Source: Sulfurimonas sp. (GTDB lineage Bacteria > Campylobacterota > Campylobacteria > Campylobacterales > Sulfurimonadaceae). From it: a DNA stretch of 13,277 nt. The stretch lies in assembly GCA_022712775.1 (NCBI GenBank), contig JAFLJZ010000183.1:1-13277 (forward strand), read 5' to 3'. The position numbers and the translations under genes were made by a program. Under the pieces are notes generated by a model. The model worked only from the letters and a program-made list of their open reading frames with translations, did not search any database and was not told where the DNA came from. This document shows, piece by piece, positions 6,876-12,669 of the stretch. Every line of letters begins with the position of its first letter. Position 1 is the first letter of the stretch.

Positions 6876-7889
6876 TCATATACCTAAAACTTCTTCTTTG
6901 TATTGTTCAATTGCTTTTTTAGACATATTCTTGATACCTTTAAGTTCCTCAGATATATTAATTATTGGCATATGCTCTTGAATTAGTTTTGTTAAAAGAG
7001 TTGATTGCTTTATATCTCTTTGTTTTTTCATGTAATCTTTCCTTTCATGTTCCCCAAGCCATTTTTTGTATACAGCATATTCAACAGGACTGATAGAAGA
7101 GATAAATGCACATTTTCCATTATGCCCTATAATCATCTGCTTGTGCAATTTAGAGCTATTGATCCACTTGATTCCATTTATCTCTAAATTAAGTACACCG
7201 CTAAATTCATCATTTTTTGTTTCTTCCTCAGAGATGGGAGTGATTATCTCGACCACTATATCATCATTGTTAACAAACCTATAAGGTGCTTCTTTACTTT
7301 TTTTAAAACTCTTGTCGACATCGAGTAAGATAGAGCGTAAAGTTTTTTGAGGCATTTTATTTTTCAGTGCAAAGGATATTTTTTTATCTCTTTTATTAAA
7401 CACATCGAGATCGTATGTCGCTAAGTGCTGTTCTTCAATAAAGATTCCTGCATATGCTTCATAAGCATATAAAGAATTTGTCCCAATAACGATTACTTTA
7501 TCATCCAGTCCTAACTCATTAATTTTTCTAAAAAAATCAGCTAAAATATTAGGAACCCTTGAAATCTTAGTGAACTTATTAAGCTTTTCATTTTTAATTA
7601 AAAGCTCTTTGCTTAGCTTTAGTGATGCTTTTAATTCTTTTTTCTGTGCCTCAAAAGAATTTTTTAGCTCTAGTGTTTTTTGACTTTTAAGACCAAGCGA
7701 TATTCTTTTTTTTGTGTCAAGACACTCTTTAAAAAGGTACTCTTTTTCTTGCGTAGTTCTCCAGCCCATTCTAAATCTAAATGATTTATCAAACCTTAGT
7801 TTTTTTTGCAGATAGCTCTTGTATTGCATCTCTGAATTAATGTAAGTTTTTCTTTGATCGTCACTATATTCTATAAATATGAAATCCAT
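6876..7889 (-). CDS. GSU2403-family nucleotidyltransferase-fold protein
   Basis: A 337-aa protein with an extended, lysine-rich, helical N-terminal region (about 1-110) and a nucleotidyltransferase-like fold from about 111. The fold shows VIVIGTNSLYAYEA (132-145), YDLDVF (159-164) with the D160-x-D162 metal pair, and a likely third carboxylate, E214, in VVEII. This matches NTP_transf_8 (GSU2403-like) proteins as I remember them. The cellular target is unknown. Related folds occur in toxin-antitoxin and antibiotic-modifying enzymes, but nothing here proves such a role. The ATG has a GGGGAA ribosome-binding site at 7893-7898. It lies upstream of yefM-yoeB in the same direction, 71 nt away from the long yefM frame. 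Confidence 0.8.
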   Translation of the reverse strand: MDFIFIEYSDDQRKTYINSEMQYKSYLQKKLRFDKSFRFRMGWRTTQEKEYLFKECLDTKKRISLGLKSQKTLELKNSFEAQKKELKASLKLSKELLIKNEKLNKFTKISRVPNILADFFRKINELGLDDKVIVIGTNSLYAYEAYAGIFIEEQHLATYDLDVFNKRDKKISFALKNKMPQKTLRSILLDVDKSFKKSKEAPYRFVNNDDIVVEIITPISEEETKNDEFSGVLNLEINGIKWINSSKLHKQMIIGHNGKCAFISSISPVEYAVYKKWLGEHERKDYMKKQRDIKQSTLLTKLIQEHMPIINISEELKGIKNMSKKAIEQYKEEVLGI

Positions 7890-7920
7890 ATATTCCCCTT
7901 TATGGCAGTCTTACAAAAGA

Positions 7921-7964
7921 TATTGTACTATTTTTTGATACTTTTTACAATTTATAGTACAATA
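7921..7964. repeat. 11-bp inverted repeat flanking the promoter core
   Basis: TATTGTACTAT (7921-7931) and ATAGTACAATA (7954-7964) are exact reverse complements 33 bp apart. One arm covers the -10 box and the other lies just upstream of the -35 box. This is a good arrangement for an operator bound by a dimer or looped pair. Each arm contains the TGTACT/AGTACA hexamer also seen in the yefM operator. Confidence 0.6.
7922..7950 (-). promoter_or_regulatory. promoter of the nucleotidyltransferase-fold gene
   Basis: The minus strand reads TTGTAA (7950-7945), a 17-bp spacer, then TACAAT (7927-7922). Four of six -35 bases and five of six -10 bases match the sigma-70 consensus. The predicted start near 7915 leaves a leader of about 25 nt. 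Confidence 0.55.
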
Positions 7965-8076
7965 ATCTCTATAATGCCACAGTATAGGTATTTATAAGAG
8001 TTTTATTTTTGAATATGTATATACTTACCTAAAGAGATAAGTGTTAAAAGTTGATGAGGGATTGAGTAGTAAAAGT

Positions 8077-8108
8077 TAAAGGCAAGAAAACAGGAACTTG
8101 CCTTTTAA
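8077..8108 (-). terminator. rho-independent terminator after the outer-membrane protein gene
   Basis: AAAGGCAAG (8078-8086) and CTTGCCTTT (8097-8105) form a perfect 9-bp stem with a 10-nt loop. It begins 10 nt past the stop codon in the minus direction and is followed there by a T-rich stretch (TTTAACTTTT). Confidence 0.8.
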
Positions 8109-8115
8109 GAAGAGA

Positions 8116-8685
8116 TTAGAATCTGTAGTTAAAACCTACATATAACGAAGTTGAGTTATCAAGTTCATATTTTGAATTTGCAATCTCTACTCCATTAAGT
8201 TTTAGTGGTGAATCAAAATTAGATTTTGAATACGCAAGATTTGCTTCAAATTCAATATTATCAGTAATCGAGTATAGTGTACCAGCTTGAACACCATAAA
8301 CACTTCCTGTATCATCAACAGTTACTGTTCCATCCACAATTTTTCCACTTGTACGACCATAATGTAAACCAACGAATGGTGTAAAGTCACTTTCTAATGT
8401 GAATAAATAGTCATAATTTAGTAATGTTGTTTTAAATTCTGCTCCATCTTCATCAAACTTTGAATATGATAATGAGATTCTATGATTATTATCTAAGATA
8501 ACACCTGCTCCAAATTTCGCGTGAGTATCTTTACTACTACCACTCGCAGAAGCACCAGGTACTGTTGTCGTTCCAGTTGCCTTTGTTCTCTCTGCACCAA
8601 CACCAACAAACCACTCATTATCCATCGCAACAGCTGATGAAGCACCTACTAATAATAGTGTCGCCACTAATAAACTTTTTTTCAT
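8116..8685 (-). CDS. small outer-membrane beta-barrel protein (porin/OmpA-like barrel)
   Basis: A 189-aa exported protein with a clear signal peptide: MKK, a hydrophobic core, and a likely AVA cleavage site after residue 20. The mature part alternates polar and hydrophobic residues in about eight short strands joined by Gly/Asp/Ser-rich turns. It ends in FNYRF, a C-terminal phenylalanine beta-signal used by the BAM machinery. The size fits an eight-stranded barrel of the opacity/OmpA-barrel type. Ligand and role are unknown. The ATG has AAGGA at 8691-8695, a -10 box at 8715-8720 and a terminator of its own, so it is probably monocistronic. Confidence 0.88.
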   Translation of the reverse strand: MKKSLLVATLLLVGASSAVAMDNEWFVGVGAERTKATGTTTVPGASASGSSKDTHAKFGAGVILDNNHRISLSYSKFDEDGAEFKTTLLNYDYLFTLESDFTPFVGLHYGRTSGKIVDGTVTVDDTGSVYGVQAGTLYSITDNIEFEANLAYSKSNFDSPLKLNGVEIANSKYELDNSTSLYVGFNYRF

Positions 8686-8714
8686 TTTAATCCTTTTTTC
8701 GAAAAATATTATCG

Positions 8715-8720
8715 ATTATA
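8715..8720 (-). promoter_or_regulatory. -10 box of the outer-membrane protein gene
   Basis: The minus strand reads TATAAT, about 30 nt before the ATG at 8685, with no recognisable -35 box. A start near 8708 leaves a leader of about 22 nt that contains the Shine-Dalgarno. Confidence 0.6.
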
Positions 8721-8737
8721 ATGAAATAAAGATAAAT

Positions 8738-8767
8738 ATTTGCTTTTTATAAAGACATTTAGCAAAT
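8738..8767. repeat. 7-bp dyad in the divergent intergenic region
   Basis: ATTTGCT (8738-8744) and AGCAAAT (8761-8767) are perfect inverted repeats with a 16-nt spacer. They sit midway between the outer-membrane protein gene and the divergent HTH gene. Possible operator; arms this short can arise by chance in AT-rich DNA. Confidence 0.35.
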
Positions 8768-8798
8768 AAATTGCGAATTTTCTTAAAAGTATGAATAA

Positions 8799-8804
8799 TA
8801 TAAA
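8799..8804 (+). promoter_or_regulatory. -10-like box just upstream of the small HTH gene
   Basis: TATAAA ends 8 nt before the ATG at 8813, and no Shine-Dalgarno is visible in between. This suggests a leaderless or very short-leader mRNA. TTGCGA at 8771-8776 could act as a poor -35 box at a longer spacing. Confidence 0.4.
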
Positions 8805-8812
8805 ATTAATGT

Positions 8813-9001
8813 ATGAAATTAACGCAACAAGATATGGCTAGAATTTTAGAAGTAACCCCGATGACACTAAGAAACTGGCGAAAAAATAAATCTGCTTTAT
8901 ATGAAATAGTGCTGAAAGGTTTTGCCTTTGAAGATGTAGTGAAAAAGTCTAAACAAAATTATGAGGAATTACAAACGCTAGAAGATAGTTTTAAAAAATG
9001 A
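8813..9001 (+). CDS. small helix-turn-helix protein, 62 aa
   Basis: Residues 5-25 (QQDMARILEVTPMTLRNW plus RKN) match a helix-turn-helix: a first helix with A at the packing position, a turn, then a recognition helix starting at MTLRNWRK. The remaining 35 residues are amphipathic helix and could mediate dimer formation. There is no other domain. Such a small protein could bind DNA at its own divergent promoter region, but the target is unknown. It heads a plus-strand run of short genes; the next gene starts 12 nt after the stop. Confidence 0.7.
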   Translation: MKLTQQDMARILEVTPMTLRNWRKNKSALYEIVLKGFAFEDVVKKSKQNYEELQTLEDSFKK

Positions 9002-9007
9002 TATAAT
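8999..9007 (+). promoter_or_regulatory. perfect extended -10 box 6 nt before a start codon
   Basis: TGATATAAT (TG-N-TATAAT) overlaps the TGA stop of the HTH gene and ends 6 nt before ATG 9014. Transcription would be expected to begin at about the A of that ATG. There is no Shine-Dalgarno between them. Confidence 0.55.
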
Positions 9008-9013
9008 GGTACT

Positions 9014-9250
9014 ATGGCAAAGATAGATGAAATCAGAGAAATACTTACAAGTTTAAGAGTTTGGTTTAGCGTAATTATAGGCTTACTTGTTGTAGTTATT
9101 GGTGTTTTGATTAACAAAGAAAAATCTTCAGATATTGATATATATTTTTGGATTGGTTTAGTATTTGTTTTATTACTAAGTTTAGGCTTAGTATATGTAG
9201 TCAAATCTATCGTAAAACATTTAAAAGAGATAAGGGAGATAGAATCATGA
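9014..9250 (+). CDS. small two-TM membrane protein, 78 aa
   Basis: I do not recognise the family. Two strongly hydrophobic helices (about residues 17-34 and 44-63) are joined by a short charged loop (NKEKSSDID). Short charged helices flank them: KIDEIREIL at the N terminus and KHLKEIREIES at the C terminus. The near repetition of the EIRE motif at both ends suggests the termini could pair on the cytoplasmic face. The ATG has no Shine-Dalgarno and sits 6 nt after a perfect extended -10 box. Its stop overlaps the next small gene as ATGA, so the two are coupled. Confidence 0.75.
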   Translation: MAKIDEIREILTSLRVWFSVIIGLLVVVIGVLINKEKSSDIDIYFWIGLVFVLLLSLGLVYVVKSIVKHLKEIREIES

Positions 9251-9339
9251 GTACAATCGCATTAACAACGGTTATTGTCATAGCTATAGGATCTTTAACA
9301 TACAGTATGTATCAAATTATTAGCTACAAAACAGCATAA
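9247..9339 (+). CDS. single-TM microprotein, 30 aa
   Basis: The ATG at 9247 overlaps the TGA of the upstream gene (ATGA) and has a good Shine-Dalgarno, AAGGGAG at 9232-9238, 8 nt before it. That is stronger ribosome-binding evidence than its neighbours have. The 30 residues form one hydrophobic helix (about 4-24) with a short basic end (SYKTA). The same frame stays open upstream to 9148, but that part overlaps the two-TM gene and lacks a ribosome-binding site. A likely partner of the two-TM protein, by position only. Genes of this size are usually missed by annotation pipelines. Confidence 0.65.
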   Translation: MSTIALTTVIVIAIGSLTYSMYQIISYKTA

Positions 9340-9345
9340 ATCTTT

Positions 9346-10308
9346 ATGAATTACAAGACAATAGCACAAGAAACTTTGAATATTGAAGCACAAACATTAC
9401 TTGAAGCATCAAAAAATATTGATGATGTTTTTGACAAAGCAGTAAAAATTATTCTTGCATGTACTGGGAAACTGGTTATTACAGGTGTTGGAAAATCTGG
9501 GCTTATTGGTGCAAAGATGGCGGCAACATTTGCTTCTACTGGAACACCTAGTTTTTTCTTGCATCCGACAGAAGCACTCCATGGTGATTTAGGGATGATA
9601 AGTTCAAATGATGTTGTAATTGCTATTTCTTATAGTGGAGAGAGTGAAGAACTTAGTTCTATTTTACCGCATATTAAACGCTTCGGAACGCCACTTATTG
9701 GAATGACAAGAAACAGATGGTCTAGTCTTGGACAGCATTCAGATTTAGTTATTGATGTGATTGTTGAAAAAGAAGCATGTCCTTTAGATATTGCTCCTAC
9801 GAGTTCAACAACTTTAACGCTTGCTCTTGGTGATGCACTCGCTGTATGTTTAATGAAAGCAAGAGATTTTAAAAAGAGTGATTTTGCTTCATTTCATCCT
9901 GGGGGTGCTTTAGGAAAACAGCTTTTTGTGAAGGTGTCAAACCTTATGCAAACAAAAAACTTACCAATAGTAGATTCTACTACAAAGGTAAAAGACGCGA
10001 TTTTAAAAATTAGCGAAGGTCGTTTAGGAACTGTTTTAGTTACCGATGATTCTAATAAGCTCGTAGCACTTGTAAGTGATGGAGATATACGAAGAGCTTT
10101 ACTTAAAGATGATTTTTCACTAGAAGAAAATGTTTTAAAGTACGCTACTCACAATCCAATGACATGTGAAAATGAAGATTTATTAGCAAGTGAAGCACTT
10201 GTTTTAATCGAAGAGAAAAAAATACAACTTTTAGTAATTACAGACAAAGAAAAACAAATTAGAGGCGTATTACACATACATACGCTTATAGAAAAAGGAA
10301 TATCATAA
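9346..10308 (+). CDS. kdsD: arabinose-5-phosphate isomerase (KdsD/KpsF)
   Basis: It interconverts ribulose 5-phosphate and arabinose 5-phosphate, the first step toward Kdo for lipopolysaccharide or capsule. The 320-aa length is typical. The SIS domain (about 35-170) shows ITGVGKSG (45-52), LHGDLGM (78-84) and SYSGESEE (95-102), with H185 in FHPGGALG (183-190). Two CBS domains follow (about 200-255 and 265-320). ATG 9346 has no good Shine-Dalgarno and starts 6 nt after the microprotein stop, so re-initiation is plausible. The pseudouridine synthase gene follows after 4 nt. Confidence 0.96.
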   Translation: MNYKTIAQETLNIEAQTLLEASKNIDDVFDKAVKIILACTGKLVITGVGKSGLIGAKMAATFASTGTPSFFLHPTEALHGDLGMISSNDVVIAISYSGESEELSSILPHIKRFGTPLIGMTRNRWSSLGQHSDLVIDVIVEKEACPLDIAPTSSTTLTLALGDALAVCLMKARDFKKSDFASFHPGGALGKQLFVKVSNLMQTKNLPIVDSTTKVKDAILKISEGRLGTVLVTDDSNKLVALVSDGDIRRALLKDDFSLEENVLKYATHNPMTCENEDLLASEALVLIEEKKIQLLVITDKEKQIRGVLHIHTLIEKGIS

Positions 10309-10312
10309 GATT

Positions 10313-11125
10313 ATGATGATGAGATTAAATAAATATGTCGCACACCATTCTAGCTACTCAAGGAGAGAAGCAGATAAGGCAATCCAAGATGGATTTGTAC
10401 GTGTAGACGGCGAAATAGAAAAAAACCCTGCAACGCAGGTTGATGAAAAAGAAGTTGTTGTTTACGTTAGTGGAAAACAAGTGGCTCCAAGAGAGAAGTA
10501 TACGGTTATAGTATATAACAAACCAAAGGGTGAGCTTGTTACAAAAAATGACCCACGTGAACGTAAAACAATTTACGACACACTTGACAAGAAATATAAA
10601 CATTTTATCCCTGTAGGGCGTTTGGATTATGCAACTGAGGGTGTTTTACTTTTAACAGATGCTTCAAAAATTGCAACAGCTTTAATGAACTCAGGATTAG
10701 AAAGAATTTATAAGGTGAAAATCAAAGGTCAAGTTACACCAGAGATGGAAGCAGCTATGATGAATGGTTTAGAGCTAGCTGATGCAACAGCAGGTGGGCA
10801 TTCCCACTCAAACATTACTTCGATGACTTTTGCACCTTTTTTAGGGTACAAAATTCAAAAGAGTGAACATAACTACTCGATTCTAAAGATAGCTATTTCT
10901 GAGGGTAAGAATCGTGAAATCAGAAGATTCTTCGCACATTTTGGTACAGAAGTAGCAGACTTAAAAAGGCTCTCATTTGCTGAGGTTGAGTTAAATAATC
11001 TTCCAACTGGAAAGGTGCGATTTTTAAGTAGAAGTGAGTACTCCGCTTTATTTACATTTATGAAAGCAGATGAAAAACAACAAAGAGAAATAGGTAAAAC
11101 CCAAAAAGATTCAAGAAGAAAATAA
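10313..11125 (+). CDS. RsuA/RluB-family rRNA pseudouridine synthase
   Basis: It converts a specific uridine in ribosomal RNA to pseudouridine. An N-terminal S4 RNA-binding domain (about 4-50; RLNKYVAHHSSYSRREAD) is followed by the catalytic domain with GRLDYATEGVLLLT (102-115), where D105 is the catalytic aspartate. A KNREIRRFF motif is present further on, and the basic C-terminal tail ends KTQKDSRRK. The single-site S4 architecture favours RluB-like activity on 23S rRNA over RsuA on 16S, but sequence alone does not settle this. Three ATGs in a row open the gene (10313, 10316, 10319); the best purine-rich site is AAAGGA at about 10294-10299. Neighbours are 4 nt upstream and 2 nt downstream. 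Confidence 0.93.
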   Translation: MMMRLNKYVAHHSSYSRREADKAIQDGFVRVDGEIEKNPATQVDEKEVVVYVSGKQVAPREKYTVIVYNKPKGELVTKNDPRERKTIYDTLDKKYKHFIPVGRLDYATEGVLLLTDASKIATALMNSGLERIYKVKIKGQVTPEMEAAMMNGLELADATAGGHSHSNITSMTFAPFLGYKIQKSEHNYSILKIAISEGKNREIRRFFAHFGTEVADLKRLSFAEVELNNLPTGKVRFLSRSEYSALFTFMKADEKQQREIGKTQKDSRRK

Positions 11126-11127
11126 AC

Positions 11128-12309
11128 TTGGATTTTACACAACTACTGCGTCCTAAGAGTTTTGATGATTTAGTAGGACAAGAGCATCTTAGCTCCGTAG
11201 AATCTCCCCTTAGGATTCTTTGTGAAAAAGAAGCTTTAGGGCATAGTTTTTTTTATGGGCCTGCTGGAACTGGAAAGACCTCAATTGCTAGAATCATAGC
11301 GAATGTTATGGACTTGCCTTTTTATGAGTTTAATGCAACTTCACTAAAGATAGAGCAACTTCGTAAAATATTTGATCAATACAAAAATGCTTTACAAAAA
11401 CCTTTGATATTTATAGATGAGATTCATCGTTTAGCAAAAAATCAACAAGAGGTTTTACTTCCAGTTATGGAGAATAACTCTGTTTTAATCATTGGTGCTT
11501 CAACTGAGAATCCTTTCTTTTCACTCACATCTGCTATTCGTTCTCGATCTATGCTTTTTGAACTTAAAAATATAACTGATGATGCATTAGAATCTTTACT
11601 GAATAAGGCGATAGAAGCTTCTGAAATAGACTGTGATATAGATGCCAAAGAATACCTTATTAGAAGCTCTGGTGGTGATGCTAGAGCGATGTTAAAGCTT
11701 TTAGAGTTTAGTTCTAGCATAAGTCCTCATATAACCATAGAGCTATTAAAATCATTACGTCCAAATGCCATAAGTGCAGGAAGTAGTGAGGCTGGTGTTC
11801 ATTATGATTTGACTTCTGCAATGATTAAGTCAATTCGAGGTTCAGATGCTGATGCTGGGATTTATTATTTAGCTCGTCTTATAGAGGGTGGAGAAAGTGC
11901 TGACTTTATAGCAAGACGATTAGTAATCCTTGCGAGTGAAGATATAGGAAATGCAAACCCTCAAGCATTAACGCTTACAACTTCTGCAATGACATCTGTA
12001 AGTAAAATCGGTTTTCCAGAAGCTAGAATTATTTTAGCACAAGCTGTTGTTTATTTATGTGCATCACCAAAATCTAACTCTTCATACCTAGCTATAAATG
12101 AAGCATTAAGTGCGGTGAAAAATGGTGAGATGTTAGATATTCCAGAGACTTTAAAGCAACAAAACAAGGACTATCTATATCCACATAACTACGGTGGTTA
12201 CATAAAACAAAGACATCTTACAAAGACATTAAAGTTTGTAGAATTGAAAAGTATTGGCTATGAGAAAAAAATGAAGGAATGGGTTCAAAATTTAGATAAA
12301 CTTAGTTAA
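11128..12309 (+). CDS. rarA: replication-associated recombination protein A (RarA/MgsA), AAA+ ATPase
   Basis: A clamp-loader-like AAA+ ATPase acting at stalled replication forks. Walker A is GPAGTGKTS (44-52), Walker B is IFIDEIH (94-100), sensor 1 is STENPFF (125-131), and a likely arginine finger lies in RSRSM (138-142). The C-terminal part has the RarA-specific helical tetramerisation region, including ASEDIGNANP and YLYPHNYGG. At 393 aa it is shorter than the E. coli protein of about 447. The start is TTG at 11128, just before the conserved DFTQLLRPK; a purine-rich AAGAAG precedes it, and the upstream stop is 2 nt away. This is the last gene of the plus-strand run beginning at 8813. Confidence 0.96.
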   Translation: MDFTQLLRPKSFDDLVGQEHLSSVESPLRILCEKEALGHSFFYGPAGTGKTSIARIIANVMDLPFYEFNATSLKIEQLRKIFDQYKNALQKPLIFIDEIHRLAKNQQEVLLPVMENNSVLIIGASTENPFFSLTSAIRSRSMLFELKNITDDALESLLNKAIEASEIDCDIDAKEYLIRSSGGDARAMLKLLEFSSSISPHITIELLKSLRPNAISAGSSEAGVHYDLTSAMIKSIRGSDADAGIYYLARLIEGGESADFIARRLVILASEDIGNANPQALTLTTSAMTSVSKIGFPEARIILAQAVVYLCASPKSNSSYLAINEALSAVKNGEMLDIPETLKQQNKDYLYPHNYGGYIKQRHLTKTLKFVELKSIGYEKKMKEWVQNLDKLS

Positions 12310-12347
12310 TTTTAATAATTTATTATATATACTATTTTTGAGTAGAA

Positions 12348-12353
12348 TATAAA
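12348..12353 (+). promoter_or_regulatory. possible -10 box of the STAS gene
   Basis: TATAAA lies 26 nt before ATG 12380 in a very AT-rich 70-nt gap after rarA. AAGGA at 12369-12373 is the Shine-Dalgarno. The base composition makes any -10 call here weak. Confidence 0.35.
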
Positions 12354-12379
12354 ATTTATATAGATATTAAGGATTCATA

Positions 12380-12667
12380 ATGAAAATTTCAAATGTATCA
12401 AATATAGTAACAATAACAGGCAATATTAAAAGTGTAAATGATTTTCAAGAGATAAAGAAAACTTTTGATAATTTAAAAAAACAAAATGCAAGTATTACTA
12501 TAAATCTTGTTGATTCTATATCCATGACATCTTCGGTTATAGGGTATCTAAATAAGTTGGTCTTAAAAGATAAAATCAGTATTCAATTAAAAGTTGGAAA
12601 TAAACAACTTTTGGAGCTTTTTGAAGATTTAAACTTGATTAAAGTCTTCAATGCAGTAAAGGCTTAG
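12380..12667 (+). CDS. STAS-domain-like protein, 95 aa
   Basis: The length and alternating strand/helix pattern fit a single STAS domain (anti-sigma-factor-antagonist fold). A beta strand, ITINLVD (39-45), leads into SISMTSSVIGYLNKLV (46-61). This lines up with the family motif around the phosphorylatable DSS/DSSG. Here the aspartate of that motif is replaced by Thr50, while Ser51 and Ser52 remain candidate phosphorylation sites. It has a good Shine-Dalgarno and is followed after 2 nt by a NIT-domain receptor whose own ribosome-binding site lies inside this gene. No anti-sigma kinase is visible nearby. Partner and pathway unknown. Confidence 0.72.
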   Translation: MKISNVSNIVTITGNIKSVNDFQEIKKTFDNLKKQNASITINLVDSISMTSSVIGYLNKLVLKDKISIQLKVGNKQLLELFEDLNLIKVFNAVKA

Positions 12668-12669
12668 TT

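Noticed and set aside
7985..8031. TAGGTA/TACCTA inverted repeat in the gap before the nucleotidyltransferase gene
   Set aside because: Only 6 bp with a 35-nt spacer in AT-rich DNA, easily due to chance.
9148..9246. Longer N-terminal version of the 30-aa microprotein
   Set aside because: The extra 33 residues overlap the two-TM gene and lack a ribosome-binding site, while ATG 9247 has a strong one.
10358..10603. 81-aa hydrophobic open frame on the minus strand
   Set aside because: It is the complement of Lys/Glu-rich codons in the pseudouridine synthase gene, with no start signal or homology.
12310..12379. Terminator after rarA
   Set aside because: The gap is AT-rich, but I found no stable stem followed by a T-run.
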